Below are positions 59,269 through 64,000 of a stretch of 64,000 bases of DNA, piece by piece. The stretch's first letter is position 1; every line of letters begins with the position of its first letter. The DNA is from JAPPHA01 sp965242975. GTDB lineage: Bacteria > Pseudomonadota > Alphaproteobacteria > Rhodobacterales > Rhodobacteraceae. The notes beneath the pieces were generated by a model. The model made no database searches, was not told the origin of the DNA, and was given only the letters and a program-made list of their open reading frames with translations. The translations under genes and the position numbers were made by a program. The stretch covers positions 1,922,001-1,986,000 of the forward strand of contig CBDETS010000007.1 in NCBI GenBank assembly GCA_965242975.1, written 5' to 3'.

Positions 59269-59970
59269 TCAGTTTCCGGATTCGAGGTGGCGGGACAGGA
59301 TGGCCGCGAACTCCGACGCAAAGCTGTCATATCCGCTCAACAGCCGGTTCGCATCCGCCGAAAGCTTGTTGTAGAAAACGACCGCCGGAATTGCTGCCAG
59401 CAGGCCGAGGGCGGTAGCGACCAGCGCTTCGGCGATTCCGGGTGCCACGACGGCCAAGTTGGTGTTTTGCTGGATGGCGATTTCTTCGAACGCATTCTTG
59501 ATTCCCCAGACCGTGCCGAACAACCCGACGAAGGGCGCAATTGACCCGACCGTTGCAAGGAAAGTCAACCCGCTCGTCAGTGACTCGGCCGACTGCGCGA
59601 TCGAGACTTCCATTGCCCGTTCAATTCGCGCCTGTGCGCCCGGCATGAATCCGCCTCCATGCCGATGGGATCTTCGCCATTCGATCATGCCGGCGACGAA
59701 TACCCTCTCCGCGATGCCGGTCGGATCCTTGCGAATTCTCTCAAATAGCTCGTCGAGCGGGGTTCCGGACCAGAAGTCCTGCTGAAAAGATTCAGCATCG
59801 CGGCGGGCCGTCCGGAAGTTCAGCAGTTTCTGGATAATGATCGACCAGGACCAGAAAGATGCCAGTCCCAGGACAACGATGACAATCTTGACAGTGATCG
59901 TCGCACGCAGAAACAGCGCCAGCATGGAGAAATCGATGTCTCCTGCGGCCGCAAGCGTTTCGGTCTCCAT
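59269..59970 (-). CDS. tolQ: TolQ (ExbB/MotA-family) motor protein
   Basis: TolQ is the three-helix inner-membrane stator subunit of the Tol-Pal motor. The 233-residue protein has transmembrane segments near residues 15-42 and in the conserved TVGSIAPFVGLFGTVWGIKNAF and PGIAEALVATALGLLAAIPAV blocks, which carry the functional Thr residues of the pore. It is the first gene of the cluster. The acyl-CoA thioesterase ybgC, usually just upstream, is missing. An unusually gene-poor 1.8 kb lies upstream. Confidence 0.97.
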   Translation of the reverse strand: METETLAAAGDIDFSMLALFLRATITVKIVIVVLGLASFWSWSIIIQKLLNFRTARRDAESFQQDFWSGTPLDELFERIRKDPTGIAERVFVAGMIEWRRSHRHGGGFMPGAQARIERAMEVSIAQSAESLTSGLTFLATVGSIAPFVGLFGTVWGIKNAFEEIAIQQNTNLAVVAPGIAEALVATALGLLAAIPAVVFYNKLSADANRLLSGYDSFASEFAAILSRHLESGN

Positions 59971-60427
59971 CTAGTCGTTTTTCCTGCCTGAGCCCAAGGC
60001 TGTTCGATGGTTAGAATTTCATGCCTCCCGGCTCATATAGTCAGTGTTGAATTAAATCTCCACCGAAAAAGATGGGTTTACACGGCGACGTTTTTTACCG
60101 CGGGCACCCGCCGAACGGACGGACGCCGTGGACGTGAACACATCACTTTTTTGCCGACTGCGGCGATGCTCCCACCTTGACCGAAAGTCCCGCCATACGG
60201 GCGCAACGGAGCTCCGAACAGCGCTCTTCAGCGATTCTCAATTTGGATTTTCTGACGTATAAAGAATTGTAATCGTGTTTTTTATTTCATGCGGTGCATT
60301 GTATTCCATCGCATCGTGCCAGCCCTCCCGGAGGGCCGGAAGTGATTCGAGAACGCAACACTCTATGATTTTCAACGATTTTCTCCGGAATTCCGCCTCC
60401 CCGGAGATTCACCTCGTGACAATTCCG
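59971..60427. other. Upstream region of tolQ, no gene seen
   Basis: The DNA is AT-richer near 60000-60130 and should contain the tolQ promoter. ybgC is not present. No confident promoter match or small gene was found. Confidence 0.4.
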
Positions 60428-60829
60428 TTATTCCTCCCTCCCCATGAAGCTGCTCGGCAGGTGTCTCGCCCGCCTGCGGGAATGCTGCGCCAACGTCCTC
60501 GACCCGCACAGCGTGAAGAGTTGTCGATACTCCATGACCGATGCCGGAATGGCAGCCTTCTCCATGCTTTTCACCAGATAACTCAAAACCAGGTCACCAG
60601 TGCCGGGCGTGCAGCCAGCCAGTTCTGGAACGAGTCCATCGCACGCTTCCACTGCCTCGGCCACGAGACCCGGGGTGGTGCCCAGATGCGTTACGCGGTG
60701 CATGACCGCGACGGGCGAATTCCCGATCGCGTTCCGGAATATCGCGCCCCGCGAAGCCTTCATCGGTTGGTCGACCGTGACCCGGGAGACGAACCTGTAT
60801 CGCATGGTCGGCAATTCCCGCTTCCTCAT
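60428..60829 (-). CDS. Hypothetical protein or gene fragment
   Basis: This open frame of 133 codons has GC-rich third positions. The readable core, from MRYRFVSRVTVDQPMKASRG through AVMHRVTHLGTTPGLVAEAVEACDGL, has the feel of a real alpha/beta protein, but I do not recognise a family. The last 30 residues are basic and less convincing. No ribosome-binding site or partner gene is clear. It may be the intact N-terminal part of a decayed gene. Confidence 0.35.
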   Translation of the reverse strand: MRKRELPTMRYRFVSRVTVDQPMKASRGAIFRNAIGNSPVAVMHRVTHLGTTPGLVAEAVEACDGLVPELAGCTPGTGDLVLSYLVKSMEKAAIPASVMEYRQLFTLCGSRTLAQHSRRRARHLPSSFMGREE

Positions 60830-61319
60830 CCGTCCAAGAATGCACGCATGATCGCCACCTCGATTCAGCGTTGATTAATAACGATATTTTTTCTCCGGCC
60901 CGAGGCAGCAGGGAACCCGCCGAAAGACGATCGGTGTTCGGGAGATCGCCCGGGTCGACCCGGTGATCCATGATCCCGAGGGGGTGGCAGCATCACCGTA
61001 CCCGTGTGTTTCGATCCGTACATGGTGAAGTCCCGGTCCTTCGTCCGCCAGAACGCGAACAGTGCCCGACGCGGGTTTTAACCCCGGATCCGGCATCCGG
61101 CCAAGGCCGCGGCAATCCGGGGTCTGTCGAGAACCCCGGCGTCGATGATCCACGGTGCGCCCTTGCATGTCTGCCGCGCGGGAAGAGGCCCGACTGTGAT
61201 CAGGCGACGCACGACCGAGGGATCGACTTCCTGCCGTGCAGCAACCTCTGAACGGACCAGTTCATTCCGTTCCCGGCGTTCGCCATCACAGTTTGCGGCA
61301 ATACGGCGACGGGAACCTC
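60830..61319. other. Gene-poor DNA with possible remnants
   Basis: The open frames on both strands have no recognised domain. A minus-strand stretch near 61000-61110 (reading VRVLADEGPGLHHVRIETHG) looks coding-like but is isolated. Confidence 0.35.
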
Positions 61320-61499
61320 ATGCGACCAAGTACGCCCCAGATCGGCCCCCAGTGCCAACCGCCAACATCCGGCTGGATTCACGTCGGAACAACGCAGGGA
61401 TGCGGAGGCTACGACGCGAACTGGGTCTACGGAAAACCAGGGAAGGACATCGAGCTCTGCCCGCACCGGAAAAGTCGGAAAGGTACGTTCAATCGCTGA
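61320..61499 (+). CDS. Possible small Cys-containing protein (59 aa)
   Basis: ATG 61320 opens a 59-residue frame beginning MRPSTPQIGPQC, with a core containing GTTQGCGGYDANW, GKPGKDIELC and KGT before the stop. A similar spacing of GT, GC, KPxxD, LC and KGT is found at 27169-27261, which argues for a real sequence family. The upstream ribosome-binding site is poor, and the function is unknown. The gene may be a relic. Confidence 0.35.
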   Translation: MRPSTPQIGPQCQPPTSGWIHVGTTQGCGGYDANWVYGKPGKDIELCPHRKSRKGTFNR

Positions 61500-61801
61500 C
61501 TCGACGTCCGATCGTGATGCCCCCGTCGAACGTCTGCGTTCCGATTATTGACAAGGATGTCTCCGGCATCTGGCGATTGATGGGCGGGGCGCGATTCAAG
61601 ACGCGCATTCCGAAGGATAATGCTTACTGGTTCCGGGATGTGGCCGCTCGCAACAGTCTCGCCGTCCCGCCGGGATACCCTCCGCACGCCGCATCCTCCT
61701 GAAGGCAAGACTGACGGCCCACGCCGGGCGAAACGGCGGACGGGCGTGCGTGCGGCAAGTGCTTTTGACCGGATGGACGGGTCGCCTGTGCGTAGACCCG
61801 C
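61500..61801. other. Intergenic, no gene seen
   Basis: This is the 3' flank of the ADP-ribosylglycohydrolase-type gene. A plus-strand frame ending near 61702 contains IDKDVSGIWRLMGGARF, unrecognised. No terminator hairpin with a U-tract was seen. Confidence 0.35.
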
Positions 61802-63907
61802 TTATCCCGGGGAAACGCGAATCCTATCCACCGAGACCGAACCGTCAGCGACAAGAAGACCGATCCCGCCCGCGGCAATGCCGGATTCCGGGCCATCTTC
61901 GGTGGTAAGAACCGTGTCGCCGGCGCTGGCGGAAACGCAGTTGCCGCGCACCGACATGGACAGGGGAACGGTTTGGTCAAGGCACCACGGGAATCTCGTC
62001 GCGGCGAGAACCGCACGCTCGTCGTCGCGGACACGGAGAATCTGGAATTGCCCGTCGCGACACAACCGTGCGGCATAGAATCGGCGGAGCCCGCCAACAC
62101 GAGCCGCCAACCCGGCGTACCGGCCGAGGTGAACAGTCACGCCGCCGTCAACCCTGTAGTCCGTCCATTGCTGCGTCCCATGAATGATCAAGCCCTCGCC
62201 GCGGTCCTGGGAAATGCGGATTCCGGCCTCGTATCCCTTGAAGTTGTCAGCCGAATTCACCCACGCGCGCTGCCAGAATTCGCCACGCTCTTTTGGCGGG
62301 CGCAGGACCAGATCGGGAACACCGGTCCAGCCCATGCGGTCAAGCAGGATCCTGCCGCCGATATCGGTCCCGGTAGCGGTGACGGAGAAGCCGACCTCGG
62401 CGATTGGCTGGGACTCGCAATCAGGGAGGATCCAGGAGAGCTCACCGGATTGTCCGGGAGCGAGCGTCCTTGCAGGCCCGCCGACATCGACGAGACCATC
62501 CGCGTCCCCATATCGGCGAATGAGCAAACGGACCGCGACCTCTCCGGAACTCTCCGCGGCGCTCAGGAAGGCAGCCGTCAGGACCTGACCGGGGTAGACG
62601 AGAGGCGATGCCATAAGGTCGTAGGTTCGCATGCGAACGACATCCCTGGATGCAAAGGTCGGCGATGTCACCACCACGGACCGGTCACCCCCCAGGGATT
62701 CGAAGTCGACGGACAGCACGTGATTTCCGTCATGCGTTGCACCCGCGACCGTGGCGCCGGCGGACGGATCAGACCCGTTGGCAATGCGGAATCCTTGTGT
62801 TGACCCCGGCAACGAGAAGTGAAACTGCGCGCCGTCCTTGGGTGCTGCGGGCGGCGGTGTGCCTTCTACCGCGTGGCCGAGACCGGCAATGTAGCCCGCC
62901 ATTCTTGCGGCGTCGTTGATCGCGAAGCCGCCATCCGCAGACGAAACCAGCATGCGGTCAGCGAGCGGACCGCGCCAGTCCGGACCTGCGGCCAAGCCGT
63001 CAAGCCCGTGCATGAGTCCGAGGAGGCAACCGACATTCCCGGCATTGCAGTCGGTATCCCAGCCGGAGGTGTTCACAATTTTCTGCGCGCGGCTGAAGTC
63101 GTCCGGTGCGTACAGGACGGCCATGATCATCAACGCGTGATTGGGCATCACATGGCAATTCCCGGGATACTTGTCATAACCGTGGAACTCCGCGATTTTC
63201 CTGCGTGTATCCCGCCAGTCCGCGTATGCCCGGTGCCAGCCCCGGATTTCCGCGATGAGTCGCGCGACCTGGCAGTCGTCCGGGATGACTGACAATCCGG
63301 TATCGATCAGGGTATCGATGTCCGTCGTCTGGAAAGCCTTTGCTTCCATCGCTGCCCAGAGCATCGCCGCGTGGACGGCTTCTCCGTCGTGGCTGACGCG
63401 AGCGGCTTCGTGCGCGAGTCTGGCCGCAAGCTCCGGATTCCCCGGCGCAACCATCGCCCATCCGTCTATGAAAATTTGCGCGCCAATCTGTTCGGCGACG
63501 GTTTTCCCGTTGGTCTCGACCGAACCGCTTTCCGGTGCGGCGATGCCGTTTTTCAGGTTACGCCATGCCGTGTGTTCGGAGTATACGCCGTACCCGCCCC
63601 AACAGAGGATGGCACGTCTCTCGACGATGTAGTTCAGCCAGGTCTTTCCGATCGTTTCCGACGAAATGTCGGCCGGACGGGGGCAGCCCTCGAGGGCGCG
63701 GACGAAGGTGAATGTTCCCGAGACATCGTCGTCGGTCACTACGAGCGGATCGCCAAGCCGATCGTGGACATAGTATTCGATTTCCCCGAGTTCGCGCATG
63801 ATCCGCTCATACGTCCAGCCTTCGAACGGGCGGCCGAGGTAGACACCGATCAGCTTGCCGAGGATACCGGCGTAGACCCGCTCAGTGTAGTCCGGTGGCA
63901 GTGCCAT
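61802..63907 (-). CDS. ADP-ribosylglycohydrolase-family protein with C-terminal beta-rich domain
   Basis: This protein of about 701 residues has an N-terminal ADP-ribosyl-(di)nitrogenase-hydrolase (ARH/DraG-like) domain. The opening YAGILGKLIGVYLGRPFEGW, the metal site TDDDVSGTFTF and the second metal motif GWDTDCNAGNVGCLLG are clear and span roughly residues 1-340. The remaining 350 residues look beta-rich without a known motif, perhaps a carbohydrate-binding or LamG/DUF1080-like sandwich. The ATG at 63907 matches the family start. The frame stays open to the window edge, so a longer product cannot be excluded. Neighbours give no clue to the substrate, which may be a glycoside rather than ADP-ribose. 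Confidence 0.85.
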   Translation of the reverse strand: MALPPDYTERVYAGILGKLIGVYLGRPFEGWTYERIMRELGEIEYYVHDRLGDPLVVTDDDVSGTFTFVRALEGCPRPADISSETIGKTWLNYIVERRAILCWGGYGVYSEHTAWRNLKNGIAAPESGSVETNGKTVAEQIGAQIFIDGWAMVAPGNPELAARLAHEAARVSHDGEAVHAAMLWAAMEAKAFQTTDIDTLIDTGLSVIPDDCQVARLIAEIRGWHRAYADWRDTRRKIAEFHGYDKYPGNCHVMPNHALMIMAVLYAPDDFSRAQKIVNTSGWDTDCNAGNVGCLLGLMHGLDGLAAGPDWRGPLADRMLVSSADGGFAINDAARMAGYIAGLGHAVEGTPPPAAPKDGAQFHFSLPGSTQGFRIANGSDPSAGATVAGATHDGNHVLSVDFESLGGDRSVVVTSPTFASRDVVRMRTYDLMASPLVYPGQVLTAAFLSAAESSGEVAVRLLIRRYGDADGLVDVGGPARTLAPGQSGELSWILPDCESQPIAEVGFSVTATGTDIGGRILLDRMGWTGVPDLVLRPPKERGEFWQRAWVNSADNFKGYEAGIRISQDRGEGLIIHGTQQWTDYRVDGGVTVHLGRYAGLAARVGGLRRFYAARLCRDGQFQILRVRDDERAVLAATRFPWCLDQTVPLSMSVRGNCVSASAGDTVLTTEDGPESGIAAGGIGLLVADGSVSVDRIRVSPG

Positions 63908-64000
63908 TGTCGTTCCATGCTGTGATTTGGCAGACTCGCGAATGTTATGCTGAACCTGGAATCCTGTAAACGCCGATTCACGATTGGGTTCGGCAACCAT

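Overview
The window looks like chromosome from a GC-rich, probably marine alphaproteobacterium. The evidence is the gene order tolQRAB-pal-cpoB-tilS-ftsH, a DUF2852 protein, tRNA genes beside lon, a DmdA-type DMSP demethylase, a non-pyrrolysine MttB-family methyltransferase, phosphonate and sulfatase loci, and a decayed IS630 element and group II intron. Genus cannot be read from the sequence. Coding density is low for a bacterium. Several gaps of 0.4 to 1.8 kb hold fragments of genes and mobile elements, which suggests ongoing gene loss, perhaps in a host-associated or recently bottlenecked lineage (inference).

Layout. 0-16.1 kb is mostly housekeeping: the 3' end of an indolepyruvate:ferredoxin oxidoreductase gene, tRNA-Asp and tRNA-Val, lon, tgt, sufT and sufA-like Fe-S assembly genes, tpiA, an MttB-family methyltransferase, guaA, an EamA exporter, a conserved ATPase, metA, and an unknown gene coupled to a TetR regulator. 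16.2-22.6 kb is a sulfatase island: sulfatase, divergent IclR regulator, SsuA/NMT1-type ABC importer, second sulfatase. 22.6-28.6 kb is accessory and partly decayed: gene remnants, a DeoR regulator with a 27-bp palindrome upstream, a Na/Pi-cotransporter remnant beside an intact paralogue, a CBS-domain pseudogene, DUF2852. 28.9-39.6 kb holds dmdA, a LysR regulator, a PhnD-PhnC-PhnE importer, an MFS transporter, phosphonoacetate hydrolase PhnA with every catalytic residue in place, a broken IS5-type transposase and another alkaline-phosphatase-superfamily enzyme. 39.7-43.2 kb has a truncated group II intron inside an IS630 transposase fragment, next to an orphan hydantoinase/oxoprolinase A subunit. 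43.6-48.6 kb has a two-subunit 3-oxoacid CoA-transferase and the Lhr-type helicase/PdeM pair. 48.6-60 kb is one long minus-strand block: tolQ, tolR, tolA, tolB, pal, cpoB, tilS, ftsH, fhs, folD. 60-61.8 kb is nearly gene-free. The window ends in an ADP-ribosylglycohydrolase-family gene.

How the genes fit together. DmdA passes a methyl group from DMSP to tetrahydrofolate, and Fhs plus FolD interconvert one-carbon folates, so the window links methylated-compound use to the C1 pool. The sulfatase island and the phosphonate locus share one plan: regulator, binding protein, strong hairpin, ATPase, permease, alkaline-phosphatase-superfamily hydrolase. Each looks like a substrate-specific uptake-and-cleave module, one for sulfate esters and one most likely for phosphonoacetate.
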